Part shown: positions 12,501 to 24,399 of the stretch, piece after piece
Position numbering within the stretch: the stretch's first letter is position 1
How the letters are laid out: every line of letters starts with the position of its first letter
NCBI GenBank assembly: GCA_019426215.1
Contig: CM033408.1
Span: 31,847,953 to 31,911,952, forward strand
Source of the DNA: Buddleja alternifolia
Taxonomy: Eukaryota; Streptophyta; Magnoliopsida; Lamiales; Scrophulariaceae
DNA: 64,000 nt
Direction of reading: 5' to 3'
Position numbers and translations under genes: made by a program
The notes under the pieces: model-generated
Told to the model about the DNA's origin: nothing
Database searches by the model: none
What the model saw: the letters and a program-made list of their open reading frames with translations, nothing else

Positions 12501-12950
12501 ACACAGCAACAACAAAGCCAGATCCTTATCATCATACTTCACCTCAAGGTTTTCCAGATCTGTGACGATCGTCTTAAACATATCGATATGAGCCTGTATC
12601 GATGTCCCCTCGTTTAACTTGCAGGCGAATAACTGCTGCTTCAAACACAATTTATTTGTGAGATTCTTCTTCATACAGATCTCCTCCAATCGACTCCATA
12701 GACAGGCAGCGTCATCTTCGTTCAGTACATCCTGTAGAATTTCGTTTGACAGATGCAACTGAATCTGCGAGATAGCTTTCCTATTCATCTTCTTTTTCTG
12801 TTCATCTTTCAGATCTACGGACATCTTATCTTTTCCCAATAGAGCTTCCTCTAAATCCATCTGGGTCAGAATCGCCATCATCCTCGCCTTCCATAACGGA
12901 AAACGGGTTTTGCGATCAAGCTTCTCGATTTCGTGTTTGACTGAAGCCAT
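9563..12950 (-). pseudogene. Copia gag-pol polyprotein with four nonsense codons
   Basis: One frame runs from MASVKHEIEKL (12950) to WILRY at 9563. In order: a UBN2-type gag with CCHC knuckle CRYCKKTNHVKADC; aspartic protease [12 protein letters not shown] (family DS/TG motif, here DSA); gag-pre-integrase with an H/C zinc region; integrase core beginning HSDLWGPS; reverse transcriptase with VDVKTAFLHG-like LDVKTAFLHG and catalytic YVDDMLIA. The frame is broken only by TAG 12195-12197, TGA 11415-11417, TAA 11343-11345 and TAG 10560-10562. The TGA falls where relatives have Trp and the TAA where they have Gln, both single C-to-T or G-to-A changes. No frameshift was found. RNase H is missing. 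Confidence 0.9.
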
Positions 12951-12997
12951 CCCAGGAAAAATAATCGAAAAATTGCGAAAAATCGATTATTTAATCA

Positions 12998-13011
12998 GGC
13001 TCTAGATACCA
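12998..13011 (-). other. Copia primer-binding site, initiator-Met tRNA type with one extra base
   Basis: On the minus strand the bases right after the LTR end (CCTAACA) read atc TGGTATCTAGAGCC. This is the plant initiator-Met-tRNA site TGGTATCAGAGCC with one added T. Confidence 0.8.
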
Positions 13012-13014
13012 GAT

Positions 13015-13165
13015 TGTTAGGACAATTCACGAAATAAGAGCATAAAGATTAAAGACACAAGAATTTACGTGGTTCGGCAATTGCCTACATCCACGGGAGA
13101 GGAGAGAGTATTTTACTATTGATGAAAGAGGTACAAATTACAATGAATGTCAATGGTGTATTGGA
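13015..13165 (-). repeat. Partial 5' LTR of the Copia element
   Basis: The LTR end ...GTCCTAACA is next to the primer-binding site, and the upstream ~150 bp have R/U5 character. The U3 start is not visible; from about 13170 the sequence matches other flanking repeats in the window, so the LTR is 5' truncated. Confidence 0.65.
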
Positions 13166-14809
13166 TGAAGATTGTTTAGACTATAATTTTGCATGAAATA
13201 TCTTTAGACCATACGCAAAAGAACAATTCTTTAATCCGAACACCCCTATTAATAACATGTGTGGAATCCAACTACGTTCGGACTCCTCGGAATGATGGGC
13301 TTTGGCATTTGACAACTCTGAGAGATTTTTTTTCTTTTTAAAAGATACAGGAGCGAAATAATCAACCTATTATTATTGGAAAACTCAATCGATTTTCTCA
13401 GTGTATCATTTGTGGGTCCAATGGAATTTATAAGCATAGGAAGAAGCCCCTTCACATAGAGATTTTTCCTTTGGACCATATTTCGATTGTTAATATGATA
13501 TACAAGAATCGCTACTACAAAGAGTATTACACCCTTGATCGTGAAATATCGATTGCTTGTTGAATCCTGTGAATTGCATGAAAGTAGGATACTCCAAATT
13601 CGGGTATAAAATAAGGAACAAAAACATGTGTTTCCTATATATATCATATATGCTTTTGCACTTCAATATCCAGTTGAGAGTGATTTTTATAAAGTTATTA
13701 TATAATTACACATATATGAAGAATCGGAATTCTATATACAGAGATGGAGTTAGGATTTTTATTTTGAGGGGTGAGATTTTTTTCCTCTCGATTGGGTGCA
13801 GCTCAACAAGACCTATACTTGAGATTGAGCTCCATCATTTTTCTTCACAGTCTAAGCTCATAATATTATAACTTTTATATTTTGATAAAATTTATTTATA
13901 TATTTCCCAGTAATCAAAATAATATAATATAGGAAAATTACTAAAATCCTCCTAATGAAATGTTTATATCTAAAACATTTATGGAAATGTTTATCAATCT
14001 CAAAAATCGATTCTACAATTTTTTCATTCGAAAAAAACCAAAAATAATGATTAATACTTTTGGACTAAATTACCCTTCATGTTTTAAGTTAAGAATTATT
14101 TGTATAATCTTTTTGTTTTGGAATTTTCTAATTGATAAATTCTATAAATACAAAATTTATTTTTTTAATACTGAATACTTTACATGTTTTTAAATAATTT
14201 ATTTTTGACTTTAACATGATCATTGAATATCATATCTTAACTAATCAAACCTGAACTCGAACTTGAGCTAAATTTCAAATTTTATTGAAAAAAAATATGG
14301 GCATTCATGCTAAGTTTATTATATATGATAAACAAATTAAACTCAGATGAACTTTTCGGCGACTAATTAAATTATAGTATATAGGCTTAATTTAATTAGT
14401 TTGTTTTTCACTCCTAAGCACTAGAGGTCCTATCGACATCAAAACACATAAGCTATTATTCTATGCCTATGCGTATAAATGTTACATAAGACGTGGTTTG
14501 TTGAAACCATAATTTTGCACGATAATATCTTAGACCATAAGCACTAGAACTACATTTTTGGGGTGGTCATTGAGTCAATCTCAATTGGAACTACATTCAA
14601 ACTATCAATTTGCTGGCTCACGAGCCTATAAAGAAAAATATATTTATTTATCTATTAGTATATAGATAATTATTAATAATATAGTTTTGTATTTATTATT
14701 TAGTAGTAATCATGATATATTTAATAATATGCTCTACAGTGAGAAATAACACACACGTGCTATCTATACATATTTTAATCCATATTTAATATCTATCTAT
14801 GCACATAAC
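13166..14809. other. AT-rich intergenic stretch with dispersed repeats
   Basis: No gene found. 13175-13215 and 14495-14560 share the motif 'cataattttgca...atatctta.accata', which recurs at 23630-23690 upstream of the XIP gene. 14220-14400 belongs to the 'gctcgaa/aatcgaat' AT-rich repeat family. The placement of these markers fits a tandem duplication of the XIP locus. Confidence 0.5.
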
Positions 14810-15205
14810 TTGTAAATAGTTGTTTCTTAAGTATAGAAATAATGTGGTTTTGTGAGTGTAATGTATGTACATGAAATAAAACACTATTTTGAAATAGATG
14901 AACTGATGCTCCCCACTTCCCATTTGAAATTTCTATTCCAAAATAGTATACCATCTTTTGTATTCCATTTCATCTATAAACGACAAGTGTATACAACACA
15001 AAAAACTATTCTATCGAAAAAAATTGTACACATAATAAAGTGAAATACAAAATAAAACAACATTTTACAACAAAGAATTCAAAATGTCACCCCCATCCCA
15101 ATCCACCCCCAAGATTTGAACATGTAGAAACAAATTTCACTGGAAATGCATATAATAAACTTCATTCTTGAGAAAAATATATATTGAAACATAGAATTTG
15201 AGGAT

Positions 15206-15763
15206 GTGATGTTTGTGTTTTCGGAGTCGCGTTTTCATTTTCATTCTTATTTGAAAATGAAAATACACAGTTTACTCAATTCTCAACAGAAAATATAATT
15301 ATTTTCATCTTCACTTTCACATTCTCCAACAACTATTATTTATTTTACCAATTCACACTCACCTTTATTTTTCTCACATCTCTTTCTATAAATCCATTTT
15401 TTTGTCAACAATTGTGGTGCTATAGTGGAATAAAATACATAGTATTAACCTATATATGCTTGTGCACATTTAAGAGCCATTTTGAATATTTTTAGTGCTT
15501 TTTTTTGGGGTCAATTTTTGTCGTTTTTATTTACATGTATATTTAATTAATATAATATTATCTATTATTTTATTTATACTATATACATAATCATTATTTT
15601 TAATCAACTCAATCATTTCACACCATCAAATCATCAATTCCAACCATTTTCGGAAACACAACCAAACATGCAGTCATTTTCATACAAAAATAAAAAACTC
15701 ATTTTCCCATACATTTTAGAAAATGACGATTGAAAATGAAATAAAAACACATCAAACAGAGCC
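15206..15763. mobile_element. 558-bp hAT-like MITE in the XIP 3' flank
   Basis: The insertion is flanked by TGAGGAT (15199-15205 and 15764-15770). The duplicated flank at 9430-9490 lacks it, giving an empty-site comparison. Ends are imperfect inverted repeats: left gtgatgtttgtgttttc, right (reverse complement) ggctctgtttgatgtgtttt. There is no coding capacity. Related sequence lies at about 40750-40968 and 46430-46770. Confidence 0.75.
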
Positions 15764-16260
15764 TGAGGATTTGACTAATCTTGTTCACCAATATTTCCTA
15801 TAATTAGAGCTGCCGAACTCCAAACATAACCTTAACAACGTTGTAGAAATCATGGTCATAGGCCTTGGACTTGTGATGCTGTCTAGGAATGATCTTTGTG
15901 TACAGATAGAACGCAAAGAAGGCTATGGTAGGCCCGGCCCAAAACACCCAATGCCCATCCCAAAGATGGCCACCTCTAACAATAGCCGCCCCGATACACC
16001 TAGCCGGGTTCAAGCCTGCCCCGGCATACCCCTTTTTGGTCGTGAGGGTAGTCGAGACGAACACGAGTAGCCCTAACACCACTCCGACAATTACAAAAAT
16101 AAGGGTGTGGCCCAATTCCTTGACCTTTCTATGATCATAGGCCATCCAAATAGAGGCAAAAAGGAAAATAAAACTACAAAAGATCTCGAGCCATAAAGCT
16201 TGGGCTGTCTCGATGCCTTCAATAATGGGCCCATGAGGGCCTGGTGTAATAACCGTTAGA

Positions 16261-16269
16261 GTGCACCCC
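16261..16269. repeat. 9-bp target duplication of the MITE in XIP, left
   Basis: GTGCACCCC here and at 16445-16453. Removing one copy plus the element restores the conserved XIP reading SLGGCTLTV across the site. Confidence 0.9.
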
Positions 16270-16444
16270 GGAAAATTCTATGATGGACTCGTTCCATTGG
16301 TTCTAGTGTATTAAACACCACACATTTGGGTTGGGTGGATGATTTGTATCACCCACCATCTATGTTTTTATCACTCACCCCAACATAAATATGTGGTGTT
16401 TAAGGCACCAGGACCAACGGGATGAGATTGGCATAGAATTACCT
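16270..16444. mobile_element. 175-bp MULE-type MITE inserted in the XIP exon
   Basis: The termini GGAAAATTCTATG and (reverse complement of the right end) AGGTAATTCTATG head inverted repeats about 60 bp long that also share TTAAACACCACA and GTTGGG blocks. The 9-bp duplication and long TIRs fit Mutator-like MITEs. The element is non-coding. A relative with the same ATTCTA-type ends is at 33954-34101. Confidence 0.9.
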
Positions 16445-16453
16445 GTGCACCCC
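16445..16453. repeat. 9-bp target duplication of the MITE in XIP, right
   Basis: Second copy of GTGCACCCC. Confidence 0.9.
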
Positions 16454-17185
16454 CCCAGCGAAAAGTTTTGTTCAATCGAACTACTCACCACAGCTTTTAA
16501 GGCTAGGGCACCTAGAATTGCTCCTAGACATTGTGCTATTATATAGATTAGGGCCCGGGACATGGAGATGAGCCCGGCTAGGGCGGCGGAGAAGGAGATT
16601 ATGGGGTTGATGTGGCCACCGGAGACAGGGTGCACGGCTAGGAGTAGGATAACAATGATGATAGCGACTAGGATTGATAGTACAAGGTTTGGCATTTTGA
16701 TGTCAGACTCAATAGTTGAGATTACAATAGTATCTATCATGAATACTAAGACTGCAGTTCCAAGAAGCTCTCCCATTGATGCTCGCCAAACCTTTTTAAA
16801 ATATTAAAGTTAGCAAAAGAATCTCTAACTTGAATTAATTGATAATTAGATTAGCAAAAAATCGAGATCTGCTAATTGAACATGTATGTAAGGGTACTTA
16901 CATCTAAAGAGCAAAGTTCGTTCAAGCCCAACATCTTACTCACTGTTGGAGAAAGTTGTTTCTTTTCGTTCTCACACATCCGATTATGTCGCCTGTTAAA
17001 ATTGAACCAACGAAAGAAATTCTTAACATATACTAGATAAAGGAAAGAAAGGTATGTGGAAAATTCTAGTACAGACTCGATTTGGCTGAACACAAGAGCT
17101 TATAAATTATACTTGAGTCCGATCAAACCAAGTCCGAGTTAAAATTTTCTGCACCTTTGTTAGGTAAAAATGAAACTTGCCCTGG

Positions 17186-18726
17186 TGTCACGGGCCGACT
17201 CTTTCGAGTCTCGCAGCGGAATTCTTTTTCGCCCGTGCAGCGTCGAGGATTCTCCAAACCCTCGACCAGCCTACTTCCATCCCGAGTCTTGATGATGACC
17301 CTTCGCGCATTTTGCCAACAAGCTTCTTAGCATAAACATTCGAACGCCTCACAGTGCTGCACTCGGTGCCAAGGCACTCGCCTATTCACAATGCCCACTT
17401 TCATCGAAGGCTTCCGTCTCGCACGCCGCAGCGTGTTTCCACAACGTACCCCGACTAGCTAACCCGCTCGCCACACGTCGCCCGACAACCTGGGACCTGT
17501 GGGTACTCATCTCGGATGGCGGGAGCTTTCGCGCTCCGCTCGGCATTGAGGGTCGCTTGCACGCCCACAACGCAAACTCTCGTGCTCGTCACTCTCTTGG
17601 GATGCCCGGATTGCCGTGACATCCTTTGATCATGCCTCGCCCGAGTAGGGCCACACGTAAGTCCAAGGCTTGCCCACAATTTAGCTTCGCTTGCTCACTA
17701 CACGGCGTCGCCCAACGACCGCATATCTTAGCCTACGGACCCTCGTAGCTTCGGCTTGAACCTTTAGCCGGGACCTACGAGTTAGCTAACGAGACGTGTG
17801 GAAGCTTGTCTCGATAGCTCGATCGACCGAGAGGTGTTGCCCCAAATTTCCGACAGTCCGCGGGGCAATGCACAAGCTCATGCCTAACCTCTTGGCCACA
17901 ATGGGCGCCCAACGTGGGACCCTCCTGGTCCACGCCGCCCGCTCGTCTACTCACCCGAGACGGGGACTCTAAACACTCCAATGATGTGCCTAGAGCCGGC
18001 CCTTGGGGTCCCCTTCACCCCAAGGTAGTGCTCGCTTAGTGCCATCGTGGCACGAGGGAGGCTGGCCGATGCTCACCATGCATGCCCCCCCTATAATAGG
18101 CTTAAAAACATTTTCCCTTGTGCCACCACTAGACATTGAAATTCCGAGGAACGCGCTATTTTTCAATATCTTCCTCATCCGACGTCCAAATCATAATCCG
18201 CTTGAACCGAATCGAAGCTCTCGACCTCCACATCAACATACTCGACTTTCAGCCCCAACTGATATCGCATCGTTGAGATATTGCCCTTGCAATCCGCTGA
18301 AATCACAACAATGCCATTGCACTGCCACTCCTCAAACATCCGGGTCTTTGCCTATCGAAACGGAACCGTCTAGTAATGAAACTTGGTGGAGACACTCACA
18401 ACACATATGGGAACATCCCATAATAACAGTTTTCACAATCTCCAAGTTTTCGGCCCTCTGCTCGCCTCCCGATTCTCTTCCTGGCGCACGGATGACAGCC
18501 CACTGTCCATCCTTGATCTCGATACCCAAACGGACTCCAAATATTCTCAAACTTGGTGGAAAGCATCTTTACATCATGGGGAACATCCCATATGAACAGT
18601 TTTGCAATCCGACTTAAGTAAGATCCTCTGCTCGCGACCCGTTTGGTGCCACTCGCACAGGCCGTCAGAGCCCCTGACGCCTGGCCACTCCGCACGTCGC
18701 CCAGGCCCACAAGGCCGTGGGTGACA
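17186..18726 (-). repeat. 3' LTR of the non-autonomous element
   Basis: 1541 bp, near-identical to 20998-22538. Several long shadow frames occur identically in both LTRs; they resemble no known protein and are not annotated as genes. Confidence 0.95.
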
Positions 18727-18739
18727 TTCTCCCCCACTC
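18727..18739 (-). other. Polypurine tract of the non-autonomous LTR element
   Basis: On the minus strand GAGTGGGGGAGAA lies directly before the 3' LTR, the usual plus-strand priming site. Confidence 0.75.
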
Positions 18740-20982
18740 GATCTGTCGACGTCCTCGTCGACACATACACTCACTCGCAAGATAGAGTGTACGCGGTCCG
18801 CCCCGAATTCTCGCCAATCCACCCGGCATACCGAACCGACTCCCATTCAACTCCTTCTCTGAGTTGCTAACCACTGTGCCTCTTGCACAAACTCAGCAAA
18901 ATCTGAGCGGCTTCCCGCAAAACTCTGCCTTCTACTCAATACGACGCTCCTGAAACGTGCCTCTTGCACAACTCAAAGAACAGCCTTCACGACTGCACAA
19001 CGAAGCTCGACGCCTATGGCCCGCTCGACATCATGCAAACCCAATGATTTCCACATGACTCGATTGCACATCGCGTCCTCCACTCGACCCATTTCAGCAA
19101 ATTTTGCCAAAACGGTCCTCAAGGCTCTCTCTAGCCAACACTGCACTGTACCAACTTGATCAGAGTCATACAGCTGCACTCTTCTGCTCTCCCGGACTTG
19201 GCCCTCATTAACCAACTTGTCCGCTGCCGATAGGGAAGTGCCCAACTTCATTAGCACCCTCCCCCACTCGGAGATGTTGCCGACCTCGGCAACTCACATC
19301 TCAAAGGGTCCTCACATGACCCAGCACAACTCTTCCCAATCCCGCTGGATGGGAACTCGGGGCCTCTGCCCACATCTCTCTCACAAAGGAGCCTTTTGCT
19401 CCGCACAACGCAACGACAAAACTTGACCTTGGTCCAGAGTCCACGACCCCAATCTTCGATACGTGCCTAAAGCACCAATTCCAATTGCGAATCCCTCACT
19501 CTGACCAACTGATCAATTAAGCTCGTCACACTTCTCGGCATGCTCCCTTCAACAATCCCCTGACCACAGAGCCCATATCCTGGCGAGGGATCATCTTAAG
19601 GAACACTCCTCCAAGGCTAAAGTAGAGTCTCCCCCACTAAAGCTCGGAACAAGTCTCAAAATCTCGAATCTCACTCTGAAACACCCGGCCTTGACTCAAG
19701 TTGCACTCCGGAATCAAAGTAGATCCTCATTCACTGCACCAACCGACGAGACATCTCCCACTATCTCTCGGACTAAACACGAGACTTCGTTCCCAATCTC
19801 GAAACTCGGATACACAAATCTCACTACACTATCCCAAAGGACTCCCACGGTAGCTCCTCGATTCAACACAGCATCTCAGTTTCTCGACTCTCCAAGCATC
19901 CTGCTTGGCCCACAACTCGGCACAACGGCGACTCTCGCCGACATATAAGGGCCTAAACGTCCACTCCTTGCAGCCCCAAGGGTGGCTAGCTTCACCGCGC
20001 ACTCTGCGCCTCAACGGTGCACCATGCACCCACAACTCGACTCGCGCTTCCCCCAAAGAAGCTCCACGAATCCTCATCTCACGCACATCCTTCCACCAAG
20101 GAAGGTCTCTTCAACTGGCCTTCTTTGCCAAGATCACCTCCCGACTCGCGGCTCTCCGCAACATGGTTGCCTATCTCGCAAACGTGGCACCACTCGTCCA
20201 CCCGACTCTTCGGCATGTCCCCTTACTGGAAGTCAAGATGAATTTTCTGAAATTTTGGAACAAATCACCCCACAAAAGGTCAACAATCATTCTGCTTGTG
20301 CGGATCGCACCAAACCATCGTTTACTTGCATCGTGCAATCACCGATAGCCCAGGCACCCAGCCCGAACAACTGCTAACCGACGTAACCAACGTTACTAAC
20401 AGAGCTCAATAGTAGTCCCTAGCAAGCACAGACAATTAGATTACTGAGATTCACCCAATTGAAACTCGCTAACAACATCGCACCCCAGCGGTCCTCTTCG
20501 AGTGTCACTGACACACGTCCGCCTCAAAGTTACTGCATTCACCTCAAAACGGAAGCCAAACCATGCTCAGGGTAATAAACTTCGCCCAAGTCATAGCTGC
20601 CAATAACGGAGCTCTTGGAGCCATACCGTAGTACAGAAGTCCACTCTCTGACAGTAACAATTACTGCGATTCTAAAAGGATGCCAACGAAAAATTTTGCA
20701 CATTTTGAACAACATCCCCCAAAATCAATCCAATCCACAATCGGCTCATTGAAGCATTTTAAAGCCCGGAGCAACAAGCCGACACGCGTCGTGTTGCAAA
20801 CTGGCCTGATTTTGTCTCAAGTCGCGGGTACCAACTCACTCCGTCCTTACGAGTTTGTGTGTTAATATCCTTATTCAAGTAGTATCGGGTTCTCGGAACA
20901 TCTTGCATTCAACCCGCAAAAGATCTTCAATAGAAATCACAATTCCTTCCTCAAGCCTGAATCGCCTACGGGGAAAGATTCA
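18740..20982. other. Internal region of the LTR element, no gag-pol
   Basis: About 2.2 kb of C-rich sequence with recurring 'cccccactcg'-like motifs on the plus strand. The open frames here show no protease, integrase, RT or capsid motif in either direction. It appears to be non-coding cargo. Confidence 0.7.
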
Positions 20983-20995
20983 GGCTCTGATACCA
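20983..20995 (-). other. Primer-binding site of the non-autonomous LTR element
   Basis: On the minus strand TGGTATCAGAGCC follows the 5' LTR by two bases and is complementary to the 3' end of plant initiator Met tRNA. Confidence 0.9.
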
Positions 20996-20997
20996 CC

Positions 20998-22538
20998 TGT
21001 CACGGGCCGACTCTTTCGAGTCTCGCAGCGGAATTCTTTTTCGCCCGTGCAGCGTCGAGGATTCTCCAAACCCTCGACCAGCCTACTTCCATCCCGAGTC
21101 TTGATGATGACCCTTCGCGCATTTTGCCAACAAGCTTCTTAGCATAAACATTCGAACGCCTCACAGTGCTGCACTCGGTGCCAAGGCACTCGCCTATTCA
21201 CAATGCCCACTTTCATCGAAGGCTTCCGTCTCGCACGCCGCAGCGTGTTTCCACAACGTACCCCGACTAGCTAACCCGCTCGCCACACGTCGCCCGACAA
21301 CCTGGGACCTGTGGGTACTCATCTCGGATGGCGGGAGCTTTCGCGCTCCGCTCGGCATTGAGGGTCGCTTGCACGCCCACAACGCAAACTCTCGTGCTCG
21401 TCACTCTCTTGGGATGCCCGGATTGCCGTGACATCCTTTGATCATGCCTCGCCCGAGTAGGGCCACACGTAAGTCCAAGGCTTGCCCACAATTTAGCTTC
21501 GCTTGCTCACTACACGGCGTCGCCCAACGACCGCATATCTTAGCCTACGGACCCTCGTAGCTTCGGCTTGAACCTTTAGCCGGGACCTACGAGTTAGCTA
21601 ACGAGACGTGTGGAAGCTTGTCTCGATAGCTCGATCGACCGAGAGGTGTTGCCCCAAATTTCCGACAGTCCGCGGGGCAATGCACAAGCTCATGCCTAAC
21701 CTCTTGGCCACAATGGGCGCCCAACGTGGGACCCTCCTGGTCCACGCCGCCCGCTCGTCTACTCACCCGAGACGGGGACTCTAAACACTCCAATGATGTG
21801 CCTAGAGCCGGCCCTTGGGGTCCCCTTCACCCCAAGGTAGTGCTCGCTTAGTGCCATCGTGGCACGAGGGAGGCTGGCCGATGCTCACCATGCATGCCCC
21901 CCCTATAATAGGCTTAAAAACATTTTCCCTTGTGCCACCACTAGACATTGAAATTCCGAGGAACGCGCTATTTTTCAATATCTTCCTCATCCGACGTCCA
22001 AATCATAATCCGCTTGAACCGAATCGAAGCTCTCGACCTCCACATCAACATACTCGACTTTCAGCCCCAACCGATATCGCATCGTTGAGATATTGCCCTT
22101 GCAATCCGCTGAAATCACAACAATGCCATTGCACTGCCACTCCTCAAACATCCGGGTCTTTGCCTATCGAAACGGAACCGTCTAGTAATGAAACTTGGTG
22201 GAGACACTCACAACACATATGGGAACATCCCATAATAACAGTTTTCACAATCTCCAAGTTTTCGGCCCTCTGCTCGCCTCCCGATTCTCTTCCTGGCGCA
22301 CGGATGACAGCCCACTGTCCATCCTTGATCTCGATACCCAAACGGACTCCAAATATTCTCAAACTTGGTGGAAAGCATCTTTACATCATGGGGAACATCC
22401 CATATGAACAGTTTTGCAATCCGACTTAAGTAAGATCCTCTGCTCGCGACCCGTTTGGTGCCACTCGCACAGGCCGTCAGAGCCCCTGACGCCTGGCCAC
22501 TCCGCACGTCGCCCAGGCCCACAAGGCCGTGGGTGACA
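20998..22538 (-). repeat. 5' LTR of the non-autonomous element
   Basis: 1541 bp, ending next to the XIP first-exon fragment at 22539. It has the same length as the other LTR. Confidence 0.95.
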
Positions 22539-22633
22539 CCTGGGGTAGAGGAGACAGGCTGAATCTTGGTTCCACTAATTTGGCTCTCTTCATCATCCAA
22601 AAAATGTATATTCTGTCCATTATTAGCAGTCAT

Positions 22634-24399
22634 GCTTAACTTTAACTTCCTTTATTGACTTGGCTTTCTATTTTCAGAGTCTTATTTAGCCTTTGCTTTG
22701 CTACCCTATATATATATAATATAAAAGGAAGGAAGAGTTGAATTACAAGTTAATTAAATATATCACCAAGAAGAAAGGAGATTCTTTTGGATATTAATGG
22801 TTGTCAAATCCCACTTAAAGTGTAGTCATGGATTTTTTAAATTTAACCCAAACAAAGATAAAAATGGTTTTTCTAAACACTATGAAACAACCACAATCAT
22901 TTGCGAGAGAAGACTTTTGTATAGGAAAGTGAATGAATCTAATCGAGCCGAACAAACTTTTGTTCGAATTTGTTTGGAATGTTACAAGAACTTGAAAAAT
23001 TATGTTTGATTTTGATTTGATTGCTAGAACAAGCTTTAATCGAATTGAATATGATTCGAACTCGAATAACTTGATTGTTTCACATATTTTTTTTTTATTT
23101 TTTAACTAATCAGCTTGAGCTCGAACAGAGTTTCAAATCTTATAAAACAAAAAAGTGTGTGTCCAAACTTAGATTGTTTTGTTAGACGAACTGAAGTCAA
23201 ACGAGTTATCTCGAATAGAATAACGAGCAATTTAATTTATTTTTCACTCCTAATCACGTGAAATCTACCCACACAAGAATATTTTTAGAACTTTCTAAAA
23301 ATCACCCCACCATCTTCTATATTATGTTTGCCTTTATATGTGATTCCTTACCGATAAAGTATTTGCAATTTCACATGCAGAATTAGAAGTTCCTTGGATA
23401 TGTTGAGATTCCTCATTTATTATTATCATGTGCACATGACGTGCTTAAATAAGGTATTTATCAATTATTTAGAATAATCAAAACAAGATCAAATGTGGAT
23501 GATTTTGTCAGTTTAATTACTATTTTATTTTTTAGTATAAGGAGTTTGAAGATTCGATCGGATATCACAATCATATAAGCTATTATTCTATCTCTATGCG
23601 TGTAAATATTGTTATGTTGAATCAAATTTGTTTCGACCATTATTGTGCATGATAATATCGTAGACTATAAGCTCTAGACTAACTTTTCTTTAGACTATTT
23701 GAAATCACTAAAAATTGTGGAACTCAATTTGTATGCATAAGAAATAGAGCTTGAATATTATTTCGTTTTGTTGTATGTAAAACTCAAATGATAATCTTAC
23801 TAATTAGTTAAAATATAATGAAAAGAAAGTGTACAAACTTATGTTACACACTCATTTGAGTGATTTTAGATCATTTCAGTATATCAAAATTCAGAATAAT
23901 CATAATTAACTATGTAAGACAGATTTTATATAGATCTTATCATATATCATACATTTAACCACATAGGATAGAGGTAGCATAGAATAAACGTCAAACTCGT
24001 TAATAATTCCAATTCTCAAGAGCAAAACCGGATCCGACGGTGTGTCACGTTTCATTATGGTTATTAGATCATCTAGATGCTACACTTATTATTGGACATG
24101 CATGACAAACATTTTGAAAACAAGTAATAAAGGGATATAAACAAAATCACGTGATATTAGTTATATATCTAACCACTCAGAATATGTCTAGGTAGGATTT
24201 TAAACGAATTGAGTTGGGCCTAACAAATTGTTAATCAATCTTGTTTAAATTATATCGAGCTTCAAAATTCTTATTTCATCTCGCTTTTAATTGAACATCA
24301 AGTGAAGCTCAAATAAAGTTTAATCGAACTAAACACAAATTGCGCTCAAATATCTTAATTAATTTTTTTTTTTTACATATTTTTTCATTTTTTACTAAT
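22634..24399. other. XIP upstream region and AT-rich intergenic DNA
   Basis: A TATA-rich tract at about 22706-22725 on the minus strand could be the XIP core promoter, 75-90 bp from the ATG. The remainder holds copies of the AT-rich 'gctcgaac/aatcgaat' repeat (about 22930-23250 and 24200-24420) and the marker at 23560-23690 shared with 14430-14560. No gene is seen. Confidence 0.5.

Larger units (their letters stand above)
9563..13165 (-). mobile_element. Copia-type LTR retrotransposon, truncated at both ends
   Basis: Order on the minus strand: partial 5' LTR (13015 to about 13165), primer-binding site, gag, protease, integrase and reverse transcriptase, which is cut off before the Copia RNase H and 3' LTR. 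The polyprotein resembles the Tork/TNT1 type. The left breakpoint joins directly to the XIP C-terminal fragment at 9562/9563. I see no target duplication, so the fragment reached its present form by deletion or recombination rather than by simple insertion. Confidence 0.88.
17186..22538 (-). mobile_element. 5.35-kb non-autonomous LTR retrotransposon with long LTRs
   Basis: Two 1541-bp LTRs (17186-18726 and 20998-22538) begin TGTCACGGGCCG and end GGGTGACA on the plus strand. They flank a 2271-bp internal region, and the 5-bp duplication CCTGG lies outside (17181-17185, 22539-22543). The primer-binding site at 20983-20995 and the polypurine tract at 18727-18739 show that it runs on the minus strand. 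The internal part is GC-rich, has no gag or pol, and no ORF in it is recognisable, so it must use enzymes from another element (LARD-like). The only LTR difference I noticed is T18260 versus C22072, which implies a recent insertion. It interrupts the first exon of the XIP gene. Confidence 0.93.
15804..22633 (-). pseudogene. XIP (X intrinsic protein) aquaporin gene disrupted by two transposons
   Basis: Minus strand. The 5' end is at about 22633 (MTANNGQNIHFLDDEESQ, or an alternative frame from ATGATGAAGAGA inside it), cut by an LTR element at 22538/17186. A short exon at 16902 and upstream encodes KMLGLNELCSLD, with donor GT at 16901. The last exon starts at 16791 (VWRASMGELLGTAVLVF) and ends with a stop at 15804. 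XIP signatures are SGGHINPI (first NPA box as NPI), SLGGC, LTVITPGPHGPII, MAYDHR, GYAGAGLNPARC (second box, NPARC) and HLWDGHWVFW. Six membrane spans are expected. XIPs move water, glycerol, H2O2 and small solutes. The last exon is split by a 175-bp MITE at 16270-16444, whose 184-bp net gain shifts the frame. The N-terminal splice pattern is uncertain. This is probably a non-functional allele. Confidence 0.9.

Noticed and set aside
15804..16776. NIP-type aquaporin
   Set aside because: NPARC, HLWDGHWVFW and LTVITPGPHGP are XIP hallmarks; NIPs have a different second box context.
18003..18617. 204-codon open frame inside the left LTR, repeated at 21815-22429
   Set aside because: It lies wholly in the LTR, is identical in both LTRs because they are young copies, resembles no known protein, and GC-rich sequence produces such frames by chance.
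22208..22633. 141-codon minus frame joining MTANNGQNIHF to LTR sequence
   Set aside because: It is an artificial fusion: the first ~32 codons are the XIP 5' end and the rest is LTR read-through.
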